DNA of 64,000 bases. Origin: Purpureocillium takamizusanense. Taxonomy: Eukaryota > Ascomycota > Sordariomycetes > Hypocreales > Ophiocordycipitaceae. The position numbers were made by a program, and so were the translations under genes. Of the stretch, positions 35,239-46,448 are shown piece after piece. The stretch spans positions 2,604,001 through 2,668,000 of the forward strand of contig NC_063070.1 of assembly GCF_022605165.1 (NCBI RefSeq). Reading direction: 5' to 3'. The notes under the pieces are model-generated. The model was not told the DNA's origin, ran no database searches, and worked only from the letters and a program-made list of their open reading frames with translations. The stretch's first letter is position 1. Each line of letters starts with the position of its first letter.

Positions 35239-36914
35239 GATGGGGGCTCGCGCGATGACCGTGATGGGTGGTGACTGGATAGGGAGGGGGATGGTGAAGG
35301 TTGTCGTCCCAAGTTGGCTCCCGGATGGACTTGCCACAGCTCACCGGCCCGCGTCACAGTTGAGGATGAGGTGGTCTTATACACTTCCGCTTGCAACGCA
35401 GCGTCGCAACTTGCCCCTCCACGCGCGAAGAAGAGCGGAGCTGGCGATGATGATGCGGCCGGTCGCAGGGGTACGGCACCCTTCCGCGCCCCATAATCGT
35501 ATCTCGTCGTAACGTCCCACGTTTTTGACTCACTCGGCGGCGGCAGTCTGAACTACGCACACACTCTCTGGCCTGAATTTTTAAGCCACCGATGACTTCT
35601 CAAATCGACAGACGCGCTCCATCTACGCAGTTAGTTACTATTATGGTGGCTTCGTACGTAGAGCCCGTGATAGCAAGTGGTGATGGGGATGTACTTCGTA
35701 GGGGCATCCGAACACCGAGTATTGAGGCTCGTCGAATTATTCCGCACGCGAGGAAACGGAAATCTAGCGTACGAAGTACCCGTTGTCCATGTACAACACA
35801 ATGCCTGATTGGATGCACGGGGGTATGACAGTCACACCCACAACGATGGTGGTTAGGGGTGCCGTGTTCCTTGGCCTCTTCCAAAGTTACCTGAGGTGCG
35901 CGTCGTCTGCAATCTGATCTGCGGAACAGGCGCACCGAAGCCGATTGGCCGGTGTGGACTGAAACCATGCCCGCGCCACGGGCCACGGAACGGATTTCCG
36001 ATATGGTTCGCCAGCATGTGAACATGAGCCGCGAGTAACGTCAGTATCTTGAGATTTCTCGAATATGCTCGGCTCCCAATGCGCTGTCGAGTTGTTATCC
36101 CAGGCTCATGTCGTCGTGACTACGTACCATCCTGGCTGACTCTTGGGCAGCGTCGCCGCCGGGGCCACTTCCACAGACTCCAGTCCAGACTCCAGAGGCC
36201 CCTGTCCGAGTTCCAGCATGATCGCCTTGGCACGACATCGCTCGAGCACGTAACTGAGGGGGATATGCTTTGCAATATCAATCAGTGTCTTTCGGAGCTA
36301 CTTGCTTCATAGGTAACGAAGCATCATGGGGTCTGAGACACAACGCGGGGATACGCATGCGGGGGGTTGGATGCAGACGACTGTTGATTCAACCCCGCAA
36401 CCGTTGCTGCCAACCGCGCACCTTTTTCCAGGATACCTACCGTTTTGCGTCGAACATTCGCGAGGGAGAGAGTACGAGAGTAGCTTCAACGTTGTTTTCC
36501 TTGCTTGGGTGGCTCCATGTCGTGGTTCTTCGGGGGGGGGGGCCCACGGACTTTGTGGTCCTGGTCGGATCCGAGCCGCGCCGTGAGCCAACCGGATCGA
36601 TACCCGGCAGGGAGAGCGATGCAGCATAGCGCGCACAAAAGTACGTACGAGAGTGGGTGCAATTAAAAAAGGGAGAACAAGGGGGCTAATGTATGGCGTT
36701 GAATTGGGCATTTGCTGTACACAGGCCTGCATGACCCCCCGTTTCTACCGCAGCGCTCCTTCAGGAAGCATTTCCCAGATGCGGTCGGGTACAAGTTCCA
36801 ATGCACGAGCTATAGACCGAGATCCGCCGACTTATACGAAGTACTTTCTGGCCCGATATAGTTGGCATTTAATCAGTCTCAGGTCGGCATAAAATTGACC
36901 CACGACGCCACTAT
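35239..36914. other. Gene-free spacer beside the NO VEIN-like gene
   Basis: These 1.7 kb have no supported gene, lower GC than the left half of the window, and many short random open frames. A G11 run lies at 36532-36542. No transposase, terminal inverted repeats or RNA gene was recognised. Degenerate mobile-element DNA cannot be excluded by eye. Confidence 0.4.
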
Positions 36915-39900
36915 TTACCGCCGATATACTGACTGTTCTCCAGGTGTTACAGCCCAGGGTTGACTATCAAACCGCAATGCCCCATCCTCCTTGAGTTGCC
37001 ACGGGTCGATGTACACGCACATCTCGATCGCCGTCGCATTTAAGCAAAAGACTCGCAAGATGATGTATAACTCTGAACGGTGCTCTGCGTGGTGTTTCTG
37101 CTCCATCTATATCCCGTGAGTCAGCACTTTCGCTGTAACAGTGGGTACCCAGGCTTACAAGTCTATACTGCTTCCCACTGACATAGAACGGTGTCTCGAG
37201 TGGTCCAGTAGTGGTTTTGACTTCCAAGAAGTACTTGGGCCGAGCACCGCGCCACTCGCTCTCTTCGAGGTGACCGCAGCCAATGAGCATGTCCGTAAAG
37301 TGGCCTTCTATATCGTCGTAGACTAGATCCGAGGTTTCGCTCGCCGTCCATGCTTGCATGTCTGCGTACTCAGGGAGAGCCTTCGCATAAGTCCTGATCC
37401 TGCTCTGCCAGTTGTTGTGGCTCCAACCTGGCAGTTCCAGTCTTTTCAGAAGCTCGAACACCTGTCCAGGAACAACCCGCCACTTATTAGTCTAGGACGA
37501 GGCAAGTTTTGGGTCAGCAAGACTTACGTAGAGTTCTCCAGCCGCGCCTACTTTCTTGTCTCGCTCGAATTGGCTACTTGATCGAAACGTAGGACGGACT
37601 TCCAAGCCGTCAAAGCTTATCACCTCACTCGGCGTAGTGTATGTGGGCAAGGTCTCTCGTAAGCTCCGGAGGTCGAAGTGACCTTGAGATGGAAACGATG
37701 CCCGCTGGGCCGCAGCGACTACTCTATTCAAGAGCTCGGAGTATCGTGTATCGTCGGCAATGCTGTTTCTCTCATTGATCGTTAAATCAGGATCGGTCTG
37801 CTCTATCGAAGAAGGTCTATCGTGTCCGAAAAATTGCGGAGAATGGAGACGCATTGTAGGTCGATAAGGACGGGACGGCTGCGTGTGATGAGACATGTGA
37901 CTTTGATGGGTAGTTGTCTCTACCAATGTCTCTGTATGACTTTCCCCAACTGGCGAATCGGGACCGCTGATAGTTCCCAAGAGCGGATGGGGCCTCAAAA
38001 TCTCAGGGTGGTCTTCGCGAAGTCTGCGGGACTGCTCAAGACCGTCTGTTGATTGCCGCCCCTGTTGACGATCGACGTCATTTTCCACGTCCTCCTGTGC
38101 AACATCCCGAGAATCGTCGTGCTCTGTTTCTGAATCTTCAGGATCTGTATTGTGAATAGACAGCTGTATGATGCCCAAGCGATCGAGGATCTCGTCCAAT
38201 GCGAAGCGACCACAAGTGAACACAGCTGTCAGCGCCTTGACAGCGTCATCGTCCACATCGTCTGTGTTGTTCGTTGTTGGATCTCGCATGAGCCACTCGG
38301 CAAACTTGCGAGGCAAGACTGTACTGAAACATAGCTCCTGCGATGTTTTCTGTCTGGGTACGTAAATGACCAGTCCTTCCGGTGTCTCATCAATGTGCTC
38401 GTTCCCAGCCGCCTCTTCGACGACCGTTGTCTTGTTGTTCTGCTGTATGAGGAAACTGGTGAAAATGCCATCTGTTGCTTTGACTGTCATTGAGCTCAAC
38501 GTTTCGTACAAACCTGATGAGCTAATTTGATACCGGGTGGTACGGAACGTTGCTGCAATTCTAATGACATAATGGGGATCAGCGACCAAGCCTGGTGCGT
38601 CACATAGGCCCAAAACTTACCGAAGGATGTGATACGCTTTGTGCCTCAAACTTCGAGGTCCGTTTGTGATCCGTTGCCCAGAATTCTCGGGGACGGAAGT
38701 GAATTCCTTGACGCAATAGGACAAATATCGATCCGTGAGGTTCAGCCAGTCGAACAACGGCTTTAGGCGATGGACGTCTTCCAGGTCATAGTCCAAGAGA
38801 GCGATCTTGTCCTTGAACTTGTCACTCAGATAGTCTCTGTCCCCAATAGCAAAATCGATTGCCGCAGATCGCAGTGTGGTTGTACCGTTGCAATAGCTCA
38901 CAGGAAATACATCAGCCTCCCTAATTGGCTTTGGGTCCAGAGAGGTGCCTTTCTCTGTCGCAAGTAGACTGCTGAGCGACGTAATAAGTATTCTGAGGTC
39001 GGCAACATCCCGCTCAGGCTTCGGTTGTCTGAGCTCGTCGTATATTAGCTGGAGAGTAAGCAACCTGACGCCCACAGTTTTGACGAAGAATGTCTTCAGC
39101 TCTTCATAGTCGGCGTCCAAAGTTACTTTGCCCCGGATAGACGTAGTGCTCGACCACAAACAGTCTGTTGTCTTATACCAACTCCACTGATTGTGTTTTT
39201 GGGCGTAGATGAGAGCCTTGTCATTGAATGCCAGTCTGACGCGTGTCAGTATTCTGAATAACAATAGTGTTAGGGAGCTATCGACTTGCCTTTGTTGCGG
39301 ACCTGTCCCCAGTGAATCCAGATATTCATAAAGACGTTTTATGCGAGTGAAGTCCGTACAGTCAATCAATCTGAGGTTTTGCAGCTCGGCTATCAGATGG
39401 TCAGAGGAAGCTGCCGGCATGAGCACAGTCCTGCAGAATAAATTTTCAATATTCGCTAGTTGTTCTTCTCCGAGGGTCCTCGCGTAGAGACTTCGCAGAG
39501 AGTATTTCGTCGTCATGTCCGGTGGTGCACGCCAAAGGCAGTCCGGTGATTTTGACCAAGATGTATTATTATTGTCTGGGATGAGGACACCAGACTGAGA
39601 GAAAAAGGTCCTATATGACCAATCAGAATGCCATCATGCCGCAAAGTAGAATAAACCTACCTGACTGCCTGGCTCGCAGACTCTTTAGATGCCTTTGTAG
39701 CAGTCGTGAGCTTGGCATTGATGGCTTGATATAGATCAAGTATGCACTGCGTTTGAAGGATTGATGGTGAACTGGGACAAGATTTCTGAATGTGGTGTAA
39801 AAGTCGAAGAAGGAAATGCACTGAGTCCTCAGCTCCCACGCCGAAATACTTCCTCATGAAATCCCACTTAACGCCGAGCACGTTGCTTGTGTCTTCAGAT

Positions 39901-42528
39901 CGCTCGAATCGAAGAAATGGGAACTGGTCAGGGTGTTCCATGTACTGCTTGGCGAGACTGGTGAGCCTTTCAGGCGGAAGCCAAGTGTCTCTGAGTTTGA
40001 CTTCGAAATTTGCTCCGCAAAGTCCTCTGGCGGGAAGGTTCCCCATCATTTGCTGAAGATTTGCACTGTCCCTTATGCGCTGGCCTTCCGCTTTCCAGAG
40101 AAACTCAAGCATCCCGAGAAACTTTTCTGGTCTATGCTTCAGTACGTATTGGGAAGTTTCAGATAGCTTCATGTTGCTGTCTTTGTCCAATAGTCGCAGC
40201 TGGCTTCGTACACCAACTGATTCGTGAAGCCAATCTTGCCATGACGGATGGTCTGCGGATGGTTTGTCTGGCGGATCTCGCACGTACTGCTGGTGCGCAA
40301 ATATAATAGGAAGGCCTGGAGCCGAATCGCTTTGTGATAGGAGACTCTGCGGCCCGTACATGTGATTCGAGCAAGAGAGATATACATCGCTCACATGCGG
40401 CCAAACTCGGGAATTGTTTTCCCGAATTAGAATAACTTTGCCGAAAATTTCGTTGGAGCCTCTGGTAGCGTGGTTGGATCGTGGCTGCGATGTTTGATAG
40501 AGGAACCGCAGATGTGCGTCGAAAGACCTGATGAGACGAGGACCTTGTGTCAAGGAGGTGAACTTTTGGAGTATAGAGTCTCTGATCATTCTAATTGACG
40601 CCTCATTCACACTAAGACTCTTGAATAGGGCCTTGCGATCCTGATTTGATGTTGCCCTTGGTTCGAGGATATTCATGTCCACGTCCTCTGGAATCATGAC
40701 GCCATTTGCTTCGGGAAAATATACCGTTGATGATAAAGAAGAGACCCAGTTCCCGTCTCGTAGTGGAATCAAGTCAAGTCGTTTTAAACGCTCCCAAAGA
40801 TCTGGATTTGCCAAAATCCTCAGAAGCAACTTCGCAACGACAGTATGCCATTCTTCAGTCGTATCTCTCCCGCGCATTTTCGAATCCGAGGCATGGATAT
40901 CATTCTCTACCATGTCGACAAACATGAAAAAATTCAATAATTTAAGGCCATATGGTTTTAAAATCCGGGTCATGGAGTGTGAATATTCCGGCGATAAAAA
41001 GAGATCATCGGCTGTCTCAAGCACCGGAGTGCCGTCTGCAAGTCTTGCATCATCCGAAAGTATCGAAACCTCTCTTATTCGACGTAGGTCTATCCGGCGC
41101 CTGGACCTCAGCACAGGAGTGGCCTTGATCTCCTCTGCAATCTTGTTGTTTAGACGCGACCAAAAAGCACTAGTGCTTGATTCTTCTTCCAGGGATGGAA
41201 GAAATGATGGCCACACGTAACAAAGTCTGGAGTCCTCACAGAACTGCAAGACAGCCTCCACGAAGGTTTTGGCAATCCATTCCAGGAGGTTAAGATTCCG
41301 TTTCGACGTAGTAATGACGTCCTCGCGACTGGAATTCGTGTCGAAATCGGAATGAATGAGGAACTTGTGGAAATGTGAGCGTGCGGTTCCTATGCCGAGA
41401 ACAGGAAATGGCCAAAAAGATTGAACTGACCCTATAATCGAGTTTCCGTATTGGCAGAAAGGCAAAAACATACTGCTTTTGATAGACCATTGGCCTCGAG
41501 TTCTCCGTCAAGGGGAAGGCCAAAACGATTTCTGCGGTGCTAACAATGGTTTCCCCTTTCGCTGAGTCTGCTACCTCACGATTTGTGCCCTCACCAACCC
41601 CGGTCGCAATTTTCTTCGTGATGTGATAGATCTGACTCTCCGTGGACTCCTTTGAGCCTGCAATAGACGTGGTGGTTTCCACAGACACACGATAGGTATC
41701 TACCTCACGCTTGGTGAACCGCGTCGACTTTTGCATCTTCCCATCCTCACCGTAGATTTCCACGCTTATGCACTGCAGCCTTTGAAGAAACAATAAGCAG
41801 GTTCCCTGTAGCTCTTCTAGTTGCTCACGGATGATGGATCGAAGGTGCTCGATCTCCGTCGAACTCCCCTCGTTGTGGAGATGGAGTGTCGTGTGGGTCA
41901 AAGGCGTGGGTAGCTGTTCTGTGGGTTCTTTCCACACGGGGCGGACCATCCCGAGCCCCGGATCCGTCTTTCTGTGATGAAACTGGAAGGAGTAATTTCC
42001 AGATTGAATGTAGACAGTGGACGCCGCAATGAAGACGGACTTGAAGCCAATGCCTTTGTTGCCAATATATCCAGACCCAGAAGCAGTCTTGGTGCTTTTG
42101 CCCACAGCGCATATAGCCTCCAAGTCTTTCTCATTGAATCCGTCTTCGTTGCAGTCGATGACAACGTAGTCCTGAAACATCTTGAACGAGACAAAGCGAG
42201 GCGCATTTTGTGCCTCTGCAATCTTGAACTTGTTGTCGTCTGCATTTTGGAGCAATTCGAATACAAAACGAGCACCGCTCCCATAAATTTGCTTTGCTAG
42301 CCTGTAGAAGTTAGACGATAGGTGTCATTGCCCGGTGGAAGTGCAAGTGGAGGCCCACGTTTTGATCGACTTCGATGCTGCAGTTTCTAGCGTGAGCCAG
42401 GCTTCGTCAATGCTCTGACGGTATTGAGGGTTCCAATTGGCAATGTCATCCATCATCTTCTTGTCCAGCATGCCGTATAATGCAGTAAGGCGCTGCACGA
42501 TGGCCTTTGCTTCTTCTACCGTCGCCAT
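36915..42528 (-). CDS. HSP90-type ATPase / NO VEIN C-terminal (DUF3883) giant protein
   Basis: I assembled seven exons: 42528-42359, 42301-41431, 41363-39661, 39610-38621, 38560-37528, 37461-37159 and 37106-36915. They give 1753 aa, and every junction keeps frame. The N-terminal GHKL ATPase is complete: FELLQNADDN (Glu72, Asn76), the NEDGF motif (Asp110), and the glycine-rich lid GYIGNKGIGFKSVF near 134-147. FLIHSDFDTNSSREDV then follows, as in sacsin and NO VEIN ATPases. About 1200 residues without a recognised domain come next. The C-terminus is a NO VEIN / DUF3883 domain (GELYVFELLKR from about 1586). It has PD-(D/E)XK-like residues Asp1634 (SDLVYDD) and Glu1669-x-Lys1671 (YFLEVKTTTG), then PFYVSGKQYRL and a terminal YIILRVF strand. 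GC and codon bias are visibly lower than in neighbouring genes. The biochemical role is unknown; plant NO VEIN is a nuclear developmental factor. Confidence 0.88.
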
Positions 42529-43582
42529 GGTGCATCAAGGTATAGCCGAGGGACCAGTGGACGCTTGATTGCAGCAGAAGGGCAGTTGTCGTGTACCGAA
42601 ATATTGAATGGCATGAAATGCGCGGACGAGGCGGCGACACGATTCAACTTGCAAGTTCATCAAACGGCTTCTCCTGGTAGCGTGTTGGAATTAGATGAAG
42701 ATGAGAACTTCCACCGGGTGGAGGCTTCTCTTTTCTTCCCCTTTTACTTCCCCGATCTCATCCCTAAAAATATTACAAGAAATGTGCATATGCACACTAA
42801 TGCTGGCGGCTTACTCTTCGGCGAGAGATGTAAAAGATTGGTCACTTCGGGTCGCGTTGGCCCGTCGTTGTGCACGTTGGCTGCAAGGTATTAATAGTGA
42901 GTCGGTTCTGCCACATGATTTTCAGCGGCACAGACCTCATTCCGGCGTTCGCAGCAAGAGACGGCCAGGTTCAAGCAGACGGCATGGCAGCTGTTCTTAA
43001 CGGGGGATCGAGAACCAACCTGTTGACAAGCTGCGATCTGACAGCGCCCCGAGGCGCCTCACGCTCTCTGCTGATGAGCCAGCCGTCAGAGAGCAGTGCG
43101 CCGGCCAGACTTGGACCTTTGTCGCATTGGACCGTCCCTGCAGTAGCATATCCTTCCTGGCAGGTCATAAAATTGGCGACGGACGGGATGTTGGGTTGTA
43201 ATGTGATTGACGCAGGCGTCACCGGCCGCCTCCCCGGCTTGGGGGCCAGAAGGCGCCAGTCGCCACTGGCAAGACAGTGGAGTCAGCTAACGCAGCCCAT
43301 TGGAAGCCTCATCAGTCGGCATCGCCAGCCCCGTGGAGCGCTGCAGGCGAGCCGCCCACCCCCCGGTAGCCGTTCCTCCGCCCCGCCGATTTTCCCCCAC
43401 AACCGAAGGATGGGGGAGCAACGTACTCCCCACACCACCATCCCGATCCATATCCGAGGCACGACGCCCCTCCAAACCCCCCTTCGCCGCGTCTGGTCTC
43501 GTCGTCTCCCCGTCGGTGCCATCTCATCTCACCTCACCCTTCACTTTCGGAAGGGTTTGGCGGTTTCCGCGTCGAATTCAAG
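42529..43582. promoter_or_regulatory. Divergent upstream region: NO VEIN-like gene and transhydrogenase
   Basis: These 1.05 kb lie between divergent starts. The left third is AT-richer, like the NO VEIN-like gene, while the right third is a C-rich leader typical of the housekeeping gene. The composition change near 43,000 marks the border of the low-GC segment. No specific binding site can be named. Confidence 0.4.
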
Positions 43583-45277
43583 ATGGTAGCTCCCATCCGG
43601 GCCGTTCCCAACGTGAGTCTTGTCGCCGCCGGTTCCTTTGCCCCCCCTCTTCTCTTCAGATGTGCGCCATCTAACACCACCCACAGGCTGCCAAGCGGGC
43701 CACCAGCCTCCTCCGCACAATCCAGTACACGCACCCGCCGTCATGTCCCTGCCATTCCAACCCGGGATACCATCAGGCGCAGCCCAGCATCGTGCCGCGA
43801 GCCCGGGACTTTGCTCATCGGCGTTACGCCACGCCCACCGCCAACAATGAGACGCTCAAGGAGTACGCCTTCGAGATGGCCGCCTCGTCGATTCGCTTCG
43901 GCCCGGGAGTCACCCAGGAGGTCGGCATGGATCTCAAGAACATGGGCTCCCGCAAGGTGGCCGTCGTGACCGACCCCACCGTCGACAAGCTCGACGCCAT
44001 GCGCCAGGTTCGCGAGGCCCTCACCCGCGAGGGTATCAACTTTGAGGTCTTCTCCAACGTGAGGGTGGAGCCCAAGGACAGCTCGTACGTTACTTGGCTC
44101 TCAATCTTGGTACAAATGTGCGGCGTGATCTCGCAGCTGACGAGTCGCTTTCCTGCAGCATCAAGGACGCCATTGCCTGGGCTCGTCCGCGAGAGCCGGA
44201 TGCCTTCCTCGCGGTCGGCGGAGGCTCCGTCATGGACACGGCCAAGCTAATGAACCTGTACACCGCGTACCCGGACGCCGACTTCCTCGACTTCGTCAAC
44301 GCGCCGCTCGGCAAGGGCCGCCCCGTCGACAAGCCGCTGAAGCCGCTCATCGCCGTGCCCACCACCGCCGGCACCGGCAGCGAAACTACCGGCACCGCTA
44401 TTTTCGACCTCGTCTCCAAGCGCGCCAAGACGGGCGTCGCCCACCGCAACCTCAAACCCACGCTCGGCATCTGTGACCCCATCAACACGCGCACCATGCC
44501 TGCCGCCGTCAAGGCCGCTTCCGGACTCGACGTCCTGTGCCATTCACTTGAGTCGTGGACAGCCATTCCGTACAACGAGCGCACGCCTCGCCCGCCCAAC
44601 CCCATCATGCGTCCGGCGTATCAGGGCGCGAACCCCATCTCTGACGTTTTCTCTTTCCACGCCCTGAGAAGCACGGTCAAATACCTGCCCCGAGCGGTCA
44701 AGAACCCGGATGACTTTGAGGCGCAGAGCGAAATGCTCCTAGCCGCGACGCTGGCTGGCGTAGGCTTCGGCAACGCGGGCGTTCACTTGTGTCACGGTAA
44801 GGACACACTCGTTGCGAACTCTTGTTCAATCACAGCTCACACTTGCTAGGCATGTCGTATCCCATCTCTGGGCAGAACCCAGGTTACAGGCACGCCGGCT
44901 ACGACGTCCCCGCGCCACTGATCCCCCACGGTGTGTCTGTCGCCGTGTCCGCCCCCGCCGTGTTCCGCTTCACCGCCGCCTCAAACCCCGAGCGGCATTT
45001 GCAGGCAGCTGAGGCGTTCGGCGTCGACATTTCCAACGTGAAGAGAGAGAGTGCCGGCGAGGTCCTCGCTGAGGCTCTGACCAAATTCCTCGCCGATTTG
45101 GGTGACCAGCCCAGGGGCCTCAGGGATCTGGGATTCGGCACCGAGCATATCGAGGCGCTCGTGGAGGGCACCATACCACAGGCTCGTGTGCTGATGCTGG
45201 CACCTGGCTTATCAAAAGAGCTCGAGTCCGAGAAGGACCAGCTGCGTAAGCTGTTTGAGAATGCCATGAGCCACTGA
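43583..45277 (+). CDS. ADHFE1: Hydroxyacid-oxoacid transhydrogenase (iron-type ADH, ADHFE1-like), mitochondrial
   Basis: This enzyme couples oxidation of 4-hydroxybutyrate to reduction of 2-oxoglutarate in mitochondria and belongs to the iron-containing alcohol dehydrogenases. Exons are 43583-43612, 43687-44084, 44159-44796 and 44850-45277, giving 497 aa. The first exon encodes only ten residues (MVAPIRAVPN). The Arg/Ser-rich N-terminus fits a targeting peptide. Key motifs are FGPGVTQEVGMDLKNMGSRK, GGGSVMDTAK (nucleotide binding), PTTAGTGSETTG, and the metal-binding histidines in CHSLESW, VHLCHGMSYPISG and GYDVPAPLIPHG. Length and motifs match human ADHFE1-type enzymes rather than short microbial Fe-ADHs. 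It is convergent with dynactin p27, with 88 bp between the stop codons. Confidence 0.94.
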
Positions 45278-45365
45278 ACTCTGTGTATATAATCCTGTAT
45301 ATTCGGACAAGGGCTCGTGATTGATAAAATGTCGATAATTGAAAGAGCCTGTCTCCAAGGCTGCA

Positions 45366-45999
45366 TCACTTGAACTTGTCCGGGTTACTGGGTATCATCT
45401 TGCGCAAAACGGCTATTTGCTTCACAATGCCGAGCTTTCGCAACTCGCCAACGCCACGCTTATCTGTTCGCCGCAGTCCGTTCGAGTACACTGTCGTAAA
45501 ATCGGGTATAATCTCACCCGGGGGTATCACTGACAAGCTCGATATTGTGCAATGCTTCAAGCTGTGAGCTGCTGTTCTGCAGGAGCATTGGCGGACTGCC
45601 TACCTTGCCCACTTTGGCACCGCTGCCGATGCGGCTCCCTACTTGCACTGTCGTGCCCTCGCCAATTTCTGTGTTGCCAGACTCGACGACCGTGCCAACT
45701 TCTACAATTACGTAGTCGCCCAGCGCCACGCCCCCCGGCTTTGCCCTGTCAAGGTCCTCCGGGCGTGCCCCGATGTACGCGCGTTCGTGTACGATGCAAC
45801 GGCGGCCGATGAGAATGCTCCCCATGTTGGAATCGAACCTGGATCGCGGATGCACCACCGTCTCCGACTGCATCGTGATCGAGTGCGTGCCCTGTAGGAT
45901 GGCATTGTCGGAGATGGTGAGCGACGAGGAGAAATTGACGGGCGGTTTCGGGCCGCTGCGGTCGATGGCGGGGAGAATCGAGTGGCGCTTGCTGGACAT
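45366..45999 (-). CDS. DCTN6: Dynactin subunit 6 (p27), left-handed beta-helix pointed-end protein
   Basis: This is a component of the dynactin pointed-end complex, needed for dynein-driven transport of nuclei and endosomes in hyphae. It has two exons, 45999-45604 and 45554-45366, around a 49-nt intron, and encodes 194 aa. The hexapeptide-repeat pattern of a trimeric-LbH fold is visible: ILIGRRCIVHERAYIG, VALGDYVIVEVGTVVESG, NTEIGEGTTVQVGSRIGSG, KVGKHCTISSLSVIPPGEI. The C-terminus ends with a short basic helix (LGIVKQIAVLRKMIPSNPDK). Splicing at AAG/CAT is needed to join the last two repeats, which supports the intron. It shares a 449-bp divergent promoter region with NDUFV1. Confidence 0.92.
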
Positions 46000-46448
46000 G
46001 ATGGCATGTGCCCCCTCCTGGCTTATAAGGGGTCAGCGTCGCCTGGCTTGTATAGAAAAGTCATTTGTCGCGGAGGTTGTTTGTGGACAGGAAATGTTCC
46101 CCGCGGCGGTTGATACGCGTGGTCGAGGGCGACACACGCCGCGGTGCGGTCTGGAGCTGGAGCTTTGGAGACCCGGCAACAAAACGGAGGTAAGGTGGGG
46201 AGGCAGAGATGTGGGTGTTGCAGTGGACCTGGTTCTCATGCAGCCTCTGCGCGACAAAACAAGTATCGGCTAACAGCCCCTTCCGGTTGCTACTGGCGTG
46301 GATTGGCCAACCAGATCGCCCGCAATTCTGACGCTTACATTGCAGGTCAACGAACAAACCTCGCCGCCAAGTGCCGCAAAGCGCCGTCAACTCCTCCTCT
46401 CCCCCATCCTCCCCTCCGCACACTCGCCGCGCACCGGACACCGACGCA
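46000..46448. promoter_or_regulatory. Bidirectional promoter region, dynactin p27 and NDUFV1
   Basis: These 449 bp separate divergent start codons. The right end (46340-46448) is C-rich, like a fungal leader. No specific element can be named from the sequence alone. Confidence 0.45.

Noticed and set aside
34498..35274. Plus-strand frame over the S58 peptidase
   Set aside because: It is an antisense shadow of a well-supported gene with no family features.
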